A stretch of 64,000 nucleotides of DNA from an uncultured Actinomycetes bacterium (lineage in GTDB: Bacteria > Actinomycetota > Thermoleophilia > Solirubrobacterales > 70-9), in NCBI GenBank assembly GCA_946482365.1, contig CAMLQY010000006.1, positions 36,480-100,479 on the forward strand. Direction: 5' to 3'. The translations under genes and the position numbers were made by a program. The notes under the pieces were generated by a model, which did no database searches, had not been told where the DNA came from, and saw nothing but the letters and a program-made list of their open reading frames with translations. This document shows, piece by piece, positions 7,975-16,432 of the stretch (within the stretch, counting starts at the first letter, position 1; every line of letters starts with the position of its first letter).

Positions 7975-8004
7975 CTCTCTCCTTCTCCTCCTTATCTCCT
8001 GCTG

Positions 8005-8277
8005 TTAGTGCCTGCCCAGCTCCCGCTCGCGCTGTTCGGCGCGCTCCTCGTCGAGCTCCGCCTCGACCTGCGCCCGCTTTGCCCGCTCCTCGGCGATTGC
8101 GGCCTCGGTGCGCCGCTCCTCCGCCCTCTCGCGATGGTGGCGCGCGTCGTCACGGGTCGCGTCGGACTGCATGTGACCGAGCTCGCGGCGGCTGCGCTGG
8201 CGGCGCGCGACCGAGATCACGATCGCGAGGACGATCAGGGCGCCGACGACTATGGCGACGATTGCAAGGGTTGACAT
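8005..8277 (-). CDS. Small single-span membrane protein with charged coiled coil
   Basis: The 90-residue product begins with one transmembrane helix (STLAIVAIVVGALIVLAIVI) followed by an Arg/Glu-rich coiled coil (RAEERRTEAAIAEERAKRAQ). The ATG at 8277 is preceded by a near-consensus AAAGGAGGT ribosome site, so the shorter start is favoured over upstream ones. It is a paralogue in design of the 127-residue protein at 28654-29037: same MSTxL start, one span, then an RRxRxRR turn and HxERAExxR-type coiled coil. Function unknown; it resembles envelope-stress or structural small proteins. It is divergent from recQ. Confidence 0.8.
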   Translation of the reverse strand: MSTLAIVAIVVGALIVLAIVISVARRQRSRRELGHMQSDATRDDARHHRERAEERRTEAAIAEERAKRAQVEAELDEERAEQRERELGRH

Positions 8278-8405
8278 CGTTACCTCCTTTACATCGAGGA
8301 ACTCTCCTAGTGCCCTCTGTGCGGGAATCCAAACCGCAATCGCCTTTTCCGCAAAGTCCTCAGGCAGCCTCGCGCGACATCCACCCCGGCGCATAGCCTC
8401 GCTGG

Positions 8406-9965
8406 ATGCTCACGACCGGCACACGCGCGGACGAGCTGCTCGAGCGGCTCGGCTTCTCCAGCTGGCGGCCCGGGCAGCGGGAGGCCGTAGAGGCCGCGCT
8501 GCAGGGGCGGGACTCGCTGATCGTGATGCCGACCGGCGGCGGCAAGAGCCTCTGCTACCAACTGCCTGGATTGGCGACCGAGGATTTGACGATCGTGGTC
8601 AGCCCGCTGATCGCGCTGATCGAGGACCAGTGGCAGCGGCTGACCGCGGCCGGGCACCCGGTGGCGATGATCTCCTCGGGGATGAGCGCCGAGGCGGCGC
8701 GGGCGGCGCTCGACCAGGTCCGCGGCGGAGCGGCCCGGATCGTCTACTGCTCGCCGGAGCGCTTCGCCTCGACCGTGTTCCTCGACGCGCTCTCCCAGCG
8801 GCGAGTCGACCTGCTCGCAGTCGACGAGGCGCACTGCGTCTCGGAGTGGGGGCACGACTTCCGCCCCGACTACCTGCGCCTGCCGGAGATCGCCGAGCGG
8901 CTCGGGCGCCCGACCGTGATGGCCTGCACGGCGACGGCGACCAAGGCCGTGGCGGCCGAGATCGTCGCCCGCTTCGGCCTGCGCGAGCCGCTCCAGGTGC
9001 GCTCTGGGTTCGACCGGCCCAACCTCTCCTTCGACGTCGTGCCGCTGGAGGGAAAGGGCTCCAAGGCGCGGCGCCTGGCCCTGCTCGAGGCCGGGCTGGG
9101 CGACCCGGCCAACCGGCCGGCGATCGTCTACTGCGGCACCCGGCGCGACACCGACGAGCTAGCCCAGCACCTGCGCGAGCGGGGGCTGCGGGCGCTGGCC
9201 TACCACGCCGGGATCGAGGCCGAGGGGCGCAGCGCCGCCCAGGCGAGCTTCATGGGCGGCGAGGCCGAGGTCGTCGTCGCCACCAACGCCTTCGGCATGG
9301 GGGTCGACAAGGCCGACGTGCGCTCGGTCTGGCACATGACGATCCCGACCAGCCTCGAGGCCTACTACCAGGAGGCCGGCAGGGCGGGGCGCGACGGGCT
9401 GTCGGCGCGGGCGGTCCTCCTCGCGATGAAAGCGGACCTGGGCCGGCTGGTCCGCTTCAACGAGCAGCGCAGCGGCGATCCCGAGCTGGCGATCGCGCGG
9501 GAGCGCGGTTGGCGCGACTACCGCACGATCAAGTCGTTCGTCTACTCCGAGCGCTGCCGCCGGCGCAGCGTCCTCGACCACTTCGGCGACCGCGAGGCGG
9601 GCCGGCCGCTGGACCGCTGCTGCGACTTCTGCGACCCGGTCGAGTGGCTGCCCGACCCAGAGACGATCGCCGTGCGCCCGCCGCGGCGGGCGAAGGCCGC
9701 GGCGGCGGCTCCCGTCGACCTCTCCGAGGCCGACGCGCCCCTGTTCGAGCAGCTGAAAGCCTGGCGGCTGAAGGCCGCCGAGGGCAAGCCCGCCTACACC
9801 GTCGCCCACAACACCACGCTGACCGCGATCGCCGCCACTCGCCCCGCCGACGAGCGGGGCCTCGCCGCGATCCGCGGCGTCGGCCCCAGCTTCATCGCCA
9901 AGCACGGCGCCGACGTGCTCGAGATCGTCGCCGGCAGCGGATCGATCGCCGCGCCCGAGTGTTAG
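8406..9965 (+). CDS. recQ: ATP-dependent DNA helicase RecQ
   Basis: RecQ unwinds DNA 3'-5' in recombination and repair. The 519-residue protein shows Walker A MPTGGGKSLCYQLP (about 43-56), the DEAH box AVDEAHCVSEWGHDFRPDY, and motif VI QEAGRAGRDG. The zinc-binding RQC cysteines (ERCRRRS... RCCDFCDP, about 380-420) and a C-terminal HRDC-like domain (about 440-515: PLFEQLKAWRLKAAEG, IRGVGPSFIAKHG) are also visible. Domain order is standard, somewhat compact compared with E. coli RecQ (about 610). The start is ATG 8406. It stands alone, divergent from the 8005 gene. Confidence 0.94.
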   Translation: MLTTGTRADELLERLGFSSWRPGQREAVEAALQGRDSLIVMPTGGGKSLCYQLPGLATEDLTIVVSPLIALIEDQWQRLTAAGHPVAMISSGMSAEAARAALDQVRGGAARIVYCSPERFASTVFLDALSQRRVDLLAVDEAHCVSEWGHDFRPDYLRLPEIAERLGRPTVMACTATATKAVAAEIVARFGLREPLQVRSGFDRPNLSFDVVPLEGKGSKARRLALLEAGLGDPANRPAIVYCGTRRDTDELAQHLRERGLRALAYHAGIEAEGRSAAQASFMGGEAEVVVATNAFGMGVDKADVRSVWHMTIPTSLEAYYQEAGRAGRDGLSARAVLLAMKADLGRLVRFNEQRSGDPELAIARERGWRDYRTIKSFVYSERCRRRSVLDHFGDREAGRPLDRCCDFCDPVEWLPDPETIAVRPPRRAKAAAAAPVDLSEADAPLFEQLKAWRLKAAEGKPAYTVAHNTTLTAIAATRPADERGLAAIRGVGPSFIAKHGADVLEIVAGSGSIAAPEC

Positions 9966-9980
9966 GGCCAGAACGTCTCT

Positions 9981-10033
9981 CCCACCGGCGGGCCAAGTGT
10001 CAACCACACCTCCGATTCAGGCTCGCCGGTGGG
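9981..10033. repeat. Inverted repeat between recQ and the GH26-like gene
   Basis: Perfect 10-bp arms CCCACCGGCG (9981-9990) and CGCCGGTGGG (10024-10033) with a 33-base loop. It follows the recQ stop and precedes the next start by 40 bases. It may be a terminator-like structure or an operator for the hydrolase gene. Confidence 0.45.
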
Positions 10034-10073
10034 CAGGGACCGCCACCCAGATGGTCGAATCAGGCTCGGACGC

Positions 10074-11144
10074 ATGCACCGAACGCGAAAGCCAACCGCG
10101 CTGATCGCGCTGGCCGCGGTCCTGGTCGGCCTGGCCGGGGCGGCCGGCGCCGAGGCCGGCGCGCTGCTGCCGCGCGGCAAGAAGATCTTCTTCGGGGTCA
10201 GCGACACCGGGGACTCGGCCGATTTCGGCCAGTTCAGCCGCGACCTGCGCAAGCACCCGGCGCTGATCGAGACCTTCCGCACCTGGGGCTCCGACTTCCC
10301 CGAGTCGATCGAACGCTGGCAGGAGGCGCGGGCCCGCCCGGTCTTGCACTTCACCACCGCCGACCCGGGCGACGGCCACGAGCTGATCAGCCCGCGCTCG
10401 ATCGCCCAGGGCTATGGCGACGACTACCTGATCCGGCTCAACCGGCTCTTCTGGGAGAAGAAGATGCCCGCCTACCTGCGACCGCTGGGCGAGCCCAACC
10501 GCTGCCTCAACGTCTACGCCTCATACGACTGCGAGGGCAAGGCCCGCGACGCCGCCCACAAGCCCCGCTGGTACCGCCTCGCCTTCCGCCGCATGTACGT
10601 GATCCTGCACGGCGGCGGCAAGCGACGCCAGGTCAACAGGCGCCTGGCCGAAGCCGGCGTGCCGCCGTTGAGGAGCTCCCAGGCCGGCCTGCCGCGGGCG
10701 CCGATCGCGGTGATCTGGAGCGTGCTGCCGGCCGGTTCGCCGACCGTCCCCCAGAACCGCCCGCGCCACTTCTACCCCGGCGAGGAGTGGGTCGACTGGG
10801 TCGGCACCGACCTCTACTCCGACAACCAGGACTGGAAAGCGCTTGCCGGCCTCTACCGGCGCTATGACAGCAAGCCGTTCGCCCTGCCCGAGTGGGGCGT
10901 GGTCGGCGCCGACGACCCGCGCTTCGTGCGACGCTTGCTCACCTGGGTGGACCGCCACCGCCGCTGCAAGATGCTCGTCTACTACCAGGACTTCGGCTCC
11001 TCCAGCTCCTACCGGATCCAAAACTACCCCTCCAGCCTCGCCGTCCTCGACCGCTGGCTGCACCACCCCCGCATCCCCCACTTCGCCCCTAATTTCCCCG
11101 TTGCCCCGCCCCCTCCGCCCGGCGGCCTGACGCCGAAGGCTTAG
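10074..11144 (+). CDS. Secreted GH26-like glycoside hydrolase (paralogue 1)
   Basis: The 356-residue protein has a signal peptide (MHRTRKPTALIALAAVLVGL, cleavage near AEA-GAL) and a TIM-barrel-like body resembling beta-mannanase/GH26 proteins. Candidate catalytic acids are Glu140 in RPLGEPNR and Glu273 in LPEWGVVG, matching the acid/base-then-nucleophile order of clan GH-A. It is clearly paralogous to the protein at 53993-55075 (shared SDTG/SDRG, HPALIETF/HPALLETF, GYGDDYL, PLGEPNRCLN, EWVDWVGTD-type motifs). Likely role is hydrolysis of an extracellular polysaccharide or processing of the cell's own glycan; substrate unknown. Its 3' end overlaps the convergent propeller gene by 56 bases. An earlier in-frame start at 10029 exists but would lie ahead of the signal peptide. 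Confidence 0.8.
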   Translation: MHRTRKPTALIALAAVLVGLAGAAGAEAGALLPRGKKIFFGVSDTGDSADFGQFSRDLRKHPALIETFRTWGSDFPESIERWQEARARPVLHFTTADPGDGHELISPRSIAQGYGDDYLIRLNRLFWEKKMPAYLRPLGEPNRCLNVYASYDCEGKARDAAHKPRWYRLAFRRMYVILHGGGKRRQVNRRLAEAGVPPLRSSQAGLPRAPIAVIWSVLPAGSPTVPQNRPRHFYPGEEWVDWVGTDLYSDNQDWKALAGLYRRYDSKPFALPEWGVVGADDPRFVRRLLTWVDRHRRCKMLVYYQDFGSSSSYRIQNYPSSLAVLDRWLHHPRIPHFAPNFPVAPPPPPGGLTPKA

Positions 11145-12495
11145 CGGACTTGACCGCTGGCGCCTCGATCCGCCCCGCGACCTTCGCCCTGTACCTGTAG
11201 GGCTTCAGCGCGGTGATGCTCGAGTAGCCGGTGAGGTAGATGCGGCGCCCGTCGGAGATCACCGGCGAGTAGGTGCCGCGGCGGTAGCGGAAGACGCGCC
11301 GGCCGCTGCGCATCATGTAGCCGCTGGTCGAGGTGTGGGTGAACTCGGCGGCGTAGACGATCTCGCCCACCGCCGAGAGCGAGCCGATCACCTGGCCGCC
11401 GGCGGAGCGGCTCCAGCGCACGCTGCCGTCCTTGGCGTCGAGCGCGTAGACGTTGCCGTCGAAGGAGCCGATGTAGACAGTCGGCGGGCTGTGACGGGTG
11501 TTGGCGACGGCGGGGCCGGAGTAGGCGTAGCCCCCGGTCGAGTAGGTCCAGGCGAGGGTGCCGTCCCTGCGGGAGAAGCTGTAGACGCGGCTGTCGTTGT
11601 TGCCCGCGTAGACGCGGCCGAAGGCGACGGCGGGCGTCGAGTAGAAGGCCCCGGAGGTGCCGAAGCCCGATCCCAGCGACGAGGCCTGCCACTTGATCCG
11701 GCCGGTCTTGGCGTCGACCGCGTTCATGTAGCCGCCGTAGTCGCCGACGTAGAGGGTGCCGCCGTAGTAGGCGGGGGCGGACTTGACCGGGCCGCCGAGG
11801 CTCGTCGCCCAGCGCACGTCGCCGCTGACCGTGCTCAGCGCGTAGAGGTTGCCGTCCTCGCAGCCGAAGTAGACGGTGCGGTCGATCACGACCGGTGAGG
11901 ACTCGACCCGGCCCGGCAGCGAGCGCTTCCAGATCGTCTTGCCGGTCTTCGCGTCGAGCTTGACGACGTGGCCCGGCACGAGGTTGACGATGTAGAGGCG
12001 GTGTTTGTAGTAAGCGGGCGAGGAGGCGTTGAGGCGGCCGACGCTGCGCCGCCACAGCTCCTTGCCGGTGTCGGCGTCGAGGGCGACGGCGTTGCCGTTG
12101 TTGTCGACGAAGTAGAGCTTGCCGCCGACGAAGATCGGGGGGAACTCGAGCAGCGGCCTGTCCTTGTAGCGCCAGAGCTTGCGGAAGGGCGGCTTCAGGC
12201 CCTTGGCCGGCAGGAAGCGGGTGCGAGCGGGGTTGAGGCCGAAGAGCGGCCAGTTGACCGTCCTCGCCTTCGGCTTCGGCGGCTTCTGCGGCTTGAAGGC
12301 GACGCTGGAGTTGTGGACGTCGGGCGGGCGCTTCAGCACCTGGTAGGCGAGGAATGCGGCCGCGGAGACCGCGAGCACGCCGGCGGCGATGAGCCCGACG
12401 GCGATCCCGCGCCGCGTGTGCCAGAAATGGCTGACGGCGCCCCAAGCGCCCACCAGCGCCGTTCTCCAGAAGCCCTTCAGCGGCGCAGCTCCCAC
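11089..12495 (-). CDS. Membrane-anchored PQQ-like (BamB-type) beta-propeller
   Basis: This 468-residue protein has an N-terminal transmembrane anchor (GIAVGLIAAGVLAVSAAAFLAY, about residues 30-52), a Pro/Lys-rich linker, then at least six PQQ-enzyme-type repeats with phrases such as VALDADTGKELWRRS, VKLDAKTGKTIWKRS, YALDAKDGSVRWSR. These repeats form an eight-bladed propeller; no catalytic PQQ or Ca site is evident, so it is more like BamB or a binding scaffold on the outer face of the membrane. The C-terminus is basic. The GTG at 12495 overlaps the upstream GNAT gene by 19 bases, indicating coupling; a second GTG follows about 15 codons later. Confidence 0.85.
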   Translation of the reverse strand: MGAAPLKGFWRTALVGAWGAVSHFWHTRRGIAVGLIAAGVLAVSAAAFLAYQVLKRPPDVHNSSVAFKPQKPPKPKARTVNWPLFGLNPARTRFLPAKGLKPPFRKLWRYKDRPLLEFPPIFVGGKLYFVDNNGNAVALDADTGKELWRRSVGRLNASSPAYYKHRLYIVNLVPGHVVKLDAKTGKTIWKRSLPGRVESSPVVIDRTVYFGCEDGNLYALSTVSGDVRWATSLGGPVKSAPAYYGGTLYVGDYGGYMNAVDAKTGRIKWQASSLGSGFGTSGAFYSTPAVAFGRVYAGNNDSRVYSFSRRDGTLAWTYSTGGYAYSGPAVANTRHSPPTVYIGSFDGNVYALDAKDGSVRWSRSAGGQVIGSLSAVGEIVYAAEFTHTSTSGYMMRSGRRVFRYRRGTYSPVISDGRRIYLTGYSSITALKPYRYRAKVAGRIEAPAVKSAKPSASGRRAEGAGQRGN

Positions 12496-13244
12496 ATCTC
12501 GATGAAGCCGAGGTCGCGGAATCCGAGGCGTTCGTAGATCGGGGCCCCGGCGCGGGTGGCCTGCAGCGAGGCGGTGGTCAGGCCCCGCTCGCGAGCCTCG
12601 GCGAGGGCGCGCTGCATGAGCCAGCTCGCGATCCCGCGGCCCCGGTGCTCCGGGGGAGTGGCGACGCCGGTGACGCAGCAGTCCTCGCCGACCTCGATCG
12701 TGCCGACGCAGCCGAGGGGCTCCTCCCCCGCTAGGGCGCCGTGCCAGCGGATCGACGTCTCGCCGGCGAGGCCGGCGCGGAAGCCGTCAGGGCCATAGCC
12801 ATAGGCGAGGTCGTTGAGCTCGGCGCAGGCGGCAGCGCCGAGCGACCCCGGGTCGACGCCGGCGGGCGCCGGCGGGACGTCGCCGAGGTCGGCCAGCTCC
12901 ATCGCCATCGCCCGCGGCTCGGCGTCGAGGGCGTGGCCGCGGGAGGCGAGGAGGCGGGCGGTCTCTCGGTCGGAGTCGGGGACCCAGACCGTCCAGGCCC
13001 GCACCCCGCGGGAGTCGTAGAGAGCTTCCAGCATGTCGAGCTCCGCGGCCAGCGCGGCCGGGTCGGTGTAGAAGACCCCGTTGAAGAGCGAGCGCTGGGG
13101 GGAAGCCGGGACCACCGAGGCGGTCAGGCCCTCGCGCCGGATCAGGACCGAGTCCGGCGCGCCGCTGCCGAAGGCCTCCACCTCGTCGCGGACGCCCTCG
13201 ACGGCGCGCCGCCTCAGCTCCTTCTCGTCGACGCGCGGGCTCAT
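12477..13244 (-). CDS. GNAT family N-acetyltransferase
   Basis: The C-terminal half (about residues 130-255) carries the acetyl-CoA-binding signature VTGVATPPEHRGRGIASWLM (Q/RxxGxG/A) followed by QATRAGAPIYERLGFRD, the usual end of the GNAT fold. The N-terminal half may be a degenerate second GNAT-like domain (EALYDSRGVRAWTVWVPDSD). It transfers an acyl group to an unknown amine. The ATG at 13244 sits 10 bases after the stop of the SRPBCC gene; an alternative start at 13292 would overlap that gene by 38 bases. Confidence 0.85.
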   Translation of the reverse strand: MSPRVDEKELRRRAVEGVRDEVEAFGSGAPDSVLIRREGLTASVVPASPQRSLFNGVFYTDPAALAAELDMLEALYDSRGVRAWTVWVPDSDRETARLLASRGHALDAEPRAMAMELADLGDVPPAPAGVDPGSLGAAACAELNDLAYGYGPDGFRAGLAGETSIRWHGALAGEEPLGCVGTIEVGEDCCVTGVATPPEHRGRGIASWLMQRALAEARERGLTTASLQATRAGAPIYERLGFRDLGFIEMWELRR

Positions 13245-13254
13245 CCGCGCCCGT

Positions 13255-13698
13255 TCAACCTCCGCCCGCAGCGCGCCGCTCGGACTCGGCAACGACCCCG
13301 TCGACCAGCCCCTTGACCCCCTGCTTGACGGCCGCGACCACGACCGCGCCGACGACGGGCACGGTCGGGTGGGTGCGCACCGCGTAGACCATCGTCGTCC
13401 CGCTGCCGTTCGGCGTCAGCTCCACGGTCCCGACATGGTCGCGAACCGGGAGGCCGGAAAGAAGGGTGTAAGAGAAGCGGCTGGGAGCCTCATAGGCGAT
13501 CACTTCCTCCCGCAGCGCCGGCCCCACGGCCGTCAGCTTCCGAATCGCCCCAACGCCATTGGGCGCAGGGTCCCCCTCCCGCTCCAGCACAGACTTCCGC
13601 AACGGCGTGAGCTCCGAATACCGCCGATGGTCGGTAAGCACCTCGAAGACGACCTCGGCCGGCGCCGCAACCTCTCGCGTGAAAGTGAAGCTGGCCAC
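13255..13698 (-). CDS. SRPBCC (START/Bet v 1-like) family protein
   Basis: The 147-residue protein begins FTFTREVAAPAEVVFEVLTD, the typical first strand and helix of polyketide-cyclase/START folds, and ends with the long C-terminal amphipathic helix (VVVAAVKQGVKGLVDGVVAE). These proteins bind a hydrophobic ligand in a deep cavity. Start is a GTG at 13698. It begins a short run of minus-strand genes (SRPBCC, GNAT, PQQ-propeller). Ligand unknown. Confidence 0.85.
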   Translation of the reverse strand: MASFTFTREVAAPAEVVFEVLTDHRRYSELTPLRKSVLEREGDPAPNGVGAIRKLTAVGPALREEVIAYEAPSRFSYTLLSGLPVRDHVGTVELTPNGSGTTMVYAVRTHPTVPVVGAVVVAAVKQGVKGLVDGVVAESERRAAGGG

Positions 13699-13734
13699 GG
13701 CGCCGAAGGCTATAGGAGCGCTGGACGGCGCTCC

Positions 13735-14739
13735 CTACGCGAGCTTCCAGCGCTGCGGATCCGTCCCCTCCACCTTCTCGACCTCGCCCAGGATCGCCAG
13801 GTGGTCGAGGCAGGAGAGGACGATCTGAAGGACCCAGGCGCTGACCGGAGTGTTGACGTTCTCGGCGCCGACGATGTCCCCCACCACCTCGAAGGCAGGC
13901 TTCTCCCCCGCGGCGAGCGAGTCGCGCACCTTGCCGACCAGCTCGTCGACCTGCCGCCTCGCCTCGGCGATCTTGGCGCCAGGATCGCGGAAGGGCCGGC
14001 CGTGCCCGGGAAGGCAGAGGTCGACGTCGAGCGGCTCGATCTCGTCGAGGCCGCGGATGAACTCGCCCACGGGGTCGGGGCTGTGGCCGTGGTCGAAGAA
14101 GAGCACCGTGCGGCCGAGCAGGTGGTCGCCGGAGATCAGCAGCTTGCGCCCCGGCTGGTGCAGGCAGACGTGGGAAGGGGCGTGCCCCGGCGTCTCGTGC
14201 ACCTGCCAGGTGCCGAGGTCGGTCTCGACCTCGATCCCGGGCAGCAGGTCGCGGTCGGGCTCGACGATCGCGTCGATGCCGGTCTCCTCGTCCTCGCTGC
14301 GGGACTCGCGGTAGCGCTCCAGCGCCGCGGCGGGCACGCCGCTCTGCCGCGCCACCTCCAGGCGCTGCTCCAGGGCGGCCGCTGGGTCGTCGGCGAGCAG
14401 GCGCACGTGTTCCCAGGCCGGGTGCATCCATAGCTCGCAGTCGGCGCCCTCTACGATCGGGGCAGCCAGCCCGTAGTGGTCGGTGTGGGAGTGGGTGCAG
14501 ACGAGCAGCCGCACGTCCTCGAGCCCGAAGCCGGCCTGGGCGAGGGCGAGGTCGAACTGGCGCATCCGCCCCTTGCCGCCGATCCCGGTGTCGAAGAGGA
14601 CGATGCCGCCGTCGGCGGCAACGGCCCAGACGTTGCCGTGGGGCACCCCCGGCCAGGGCAGCGGCAGCCGCAGCCGCCAGATGCCCGGCAGGACCTTCTC
14701 CGTGCGGGGCGCCTCTGGGCGCTTGCGCTCGTCCGCCAT
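13735..14739 (-). CDS. MBL-fold metallohydrolase
   Basis: This 334-residue protein has the metallo-beta-lactamase fold metal ligands: THSHTDHYG (HxHxDH, about residues 83-91), GHAPSHVCLH, LLISGDHL and LPGHGRP. The C-terminal 90 residues form a helical extension (AKIAEARRQVDELVGKV) like that of LACTB2-type and winged-helix MBL proteins. Possible substrates are thioesters, lactones or RNA; none is implied by neighbours. ATG at 14739 is the start, and it is divergent from the DHA2 exporter gene. Confidence 0.9.
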   Translation of the reverse strand: MADERKRPEAPRTEKVLPGIWRLRLPLPWPGVPHGNVWAVAADGGIVLFDTGIGGKGRMRQFDLALAQAGFGLEDVRLLVCTHSHTDHYGLAAPIVEGADCELWMHPAWEHVRLLADDPAAALEQRLEVARQSGVPAAALERYRESRSEDEETGIDAIVEPDRDLLPGIEVETDLGTWQVHETPGHAPSHVCLHQPGRKLLISGDHLLGRTVLFFDHGHSPDPVGEFIRGLDEIEPLDVDLCLPGHGRPFRDPGAKIAEARRQVDELVGKVRDSLAAGEKPAFEVVGDIVGAENVNTPVSAWVLQIVLSCLDHLAILGEVEKVEGTDPQRWKLA

Positions 14740-14792
14740 CGGCGCGGGACACTATCTCCCGAGGACGGGTGGCTGGGGTAGGTTGCGGCGCG

Positions 14793-16346
14793 ATGGAGTC
14801 GAGCAGCCCCGAGCGCGCCGGGATCGTCCTCACCGCGCTGATCCTCGTCGCCGCTGTCGCCAACCTCAACCTGGCGGTCGCCAACGTCGCCCTGCCCGAC
14901 ATCGGCAAGGCCTTCGGCTCCAGCCAGACGACCCTCAACCTGATCGCCGTCGGCTACTCGCTGGGCCTGGCGACCTCGGTCCTCTACCTGGGGGCCCTCG
15001 GCGACCGCTACGGGCGCAAGGCGATGCTGCTGCTCGGCATGGGCCTCTCGATCCCGGCCTCGCTGCTGGCCGGCTTCGCCCCCTCCGACGGGGTCCTCTT
15101 CGTCGCCCGCGTGCTCGGCGGAGTCGCCGCCGGGATGGCGTTCCCGACCACGCTGGCGCTGATCACTGCGCTGTGGGCGGGCGAGGACCGGACCCGCTCG
15201 ATCGCGCTCTGGTCGGCGATCGGCGGCGCCATCGCCTCGCTCGGGCCGCTGCTCTCCGGGGCGCTGCTGGAGCGGTTCGACTGGGGCTCGGTCTTCCTCG
15301 TCACCCTGCCGCTGGCGGCGCTCGCGCTCTTCCTCGCCTGGCGCTACGTTCCCGCCCACGTCAACGAGAGCACCGAGCCCGTCGACAACCTCGGCGGCAT
15401 CCTCTCGGTCCTCTTGGTCGCGGCTCTGGTGCTGGGGATCAACCTGGCACCGGTCCCGGGCATGGGCGCGCTGGCGATCGGGCTCGGGCTCGTCGCCCTG
15501 GCGGCCACCGGCGCCTTCGTCCTCCGCCAGCGCCGGGCGCCGTCGCCTCTCTACGACCTCGAGGTCGCCAAGCGGCGCGTCTTCTGGGTCGCCGCCTGCG
15601 CCGGGATCATCGTCTTCGGCTCGCTGATGGGGGCGATGTTCATCGGCCAGCAGTTCCTCCAGAACGTGCTCGACTACTCGACCCTCGACTCCGGCCTGGC
15701 GATCCTGCCGGCGGCGGCATTGATGGTCGTCGTCGCGCCCCGCTCGGCGAAGCTGGTCGAGGCCCGCGGCGCCCGCTTCACCCTGCTCGTCGGCTACGCC
15801 TTCTGCGTGCTCGGCTTCCTCACCATGCTGCTGCTCTGGAGGGAAGACATCTCCTACTGGAAGGTGGCGCTCGGCTACGCCTTCATCGGGATCGGCGTCG
15901 GCTTCGCCGGCACCCCGGCGTCCCACTCGCTGACCGGCTCGGTGCCCGTGAAGCGCGCCGGCATGGCCTCGGGCACGGCGGACCTGCAGCGCGACCTCGG
16001 CGGGGCGATCATGCAGTCGATCTTCGGCGCCCTGCTCACGGCCGGCTACGCCGCCGCAGCCGGCGCCGCGATCGCCTCCTTCCCGGAAGCGAGCAAGGTC
16101 ACCGAGGAGGTCGAAGGCGAGCTGACCAAGTCCTTCTCCAGCGCTGCCGACACCGCCGCCCAGTACCCCCAGTACAGCGACCAGATCGTCGCCGCCGCCA
16201 AGGCCTCCTTCCTGCAGGGAGACGAGTGGGCCTACACCGCCGGCATCGTCGCGATCCTGCTCGGCGCGGCGCTCGTCTTCTTCCGCTTCCCGAAGCGGGA
16301 CGAAGAGCAGGCGCTGCTCGCCCAGTACCACGCCGAAGACACCTGA
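14793..16346 (+). CDS. DHA2-family (EmrB/QacA) MFS exporter
   Basis: The 517-residue membrane protein is a 14-span major facilitator. The first span is AGIVLTALILVAAVANLNLAVANVALPDI, with the DHA2 motif LNLAVANVALPDIGKAF, motif A GDRYGRKAMLLLG (about 73-85) and motif C-like GPLLSGALLE. An insertion of helical, soluble sequence (SFPEASKVTEEVEGELTKSF) lies before the last span, as in other actinobacterial members. It likely exports drugs or lipophilic compounds by proton antiport. Start ATG 14793 was chosen over an upstream GTG because it directly precedes the conserved N-terminus. A large hairpin follows the stop. Confidence 0.9.
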   Translation: MESSSPERAGIVLTALILVAAVANLNLAVANVALPDIGKAFGSSQTTLNLIAVGYSLGLATSVLYLGALGDRYGRKAMLLLGMGLSIPASLLAGFAPSDGVLFVARVLGGVAAGMAFPTTLALITALWAGEDRTRSIALWSAIGGAIASLGPLLSGALLERFDWGSVFLVTLPLAALALFLAWRYVPAHVNESTEPVDNLGGILSVLLVAALVLGINLAPVPGMGALAIGLGLVALAATGAFVLRQRRAPSPLYDLEVAKRRVFWVAACAGIIVFGSLMGAMFIGQQFLQNVLDYSTLDSGLAILPAAALMVVVAPRSAKLVEARGARFTLLVGYAFCVLGFLTMLLLWREDISYWKVALGYAFIGIGVGFAGTPASHSLTGSVPVKRAGMASGTADLQRDLGGAIMQSIFGALLTAGYAAAAGAAIASFPEASKVTEEVEGELTKSFSSAADTAAQYPQYSDQIVAAAKASFLQGDEWAYTAGIVAILLGAALVFFRFPKRDEEQALLAQYHAEDT

Positions 16347-16355
16347 CCCCCCGGC

Positions 16356-16402
16356 TTCCGGTGCGCCTTATCCCCCTATGACGGGGCAAAGGCGCACCGG
16401 AA
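16356..16402. terminator. Long hairpin after the MFS gene
   Basis: Perfect 14-bp arms TTCCGGTGCGCCTT (16356-16369) and its complement (16389-16402) enclose a further CCCC/GGGG pairing. It starts 10 bases after the MFS stop and 30 bases before ltrA. There is no U-tract, so it may also be an mRNA-stabilising structure. Confidence 0.65.
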
Positions 16403-16432
16403 CGGGAGAGGCCGGGCGCGACGCTTGCGAAG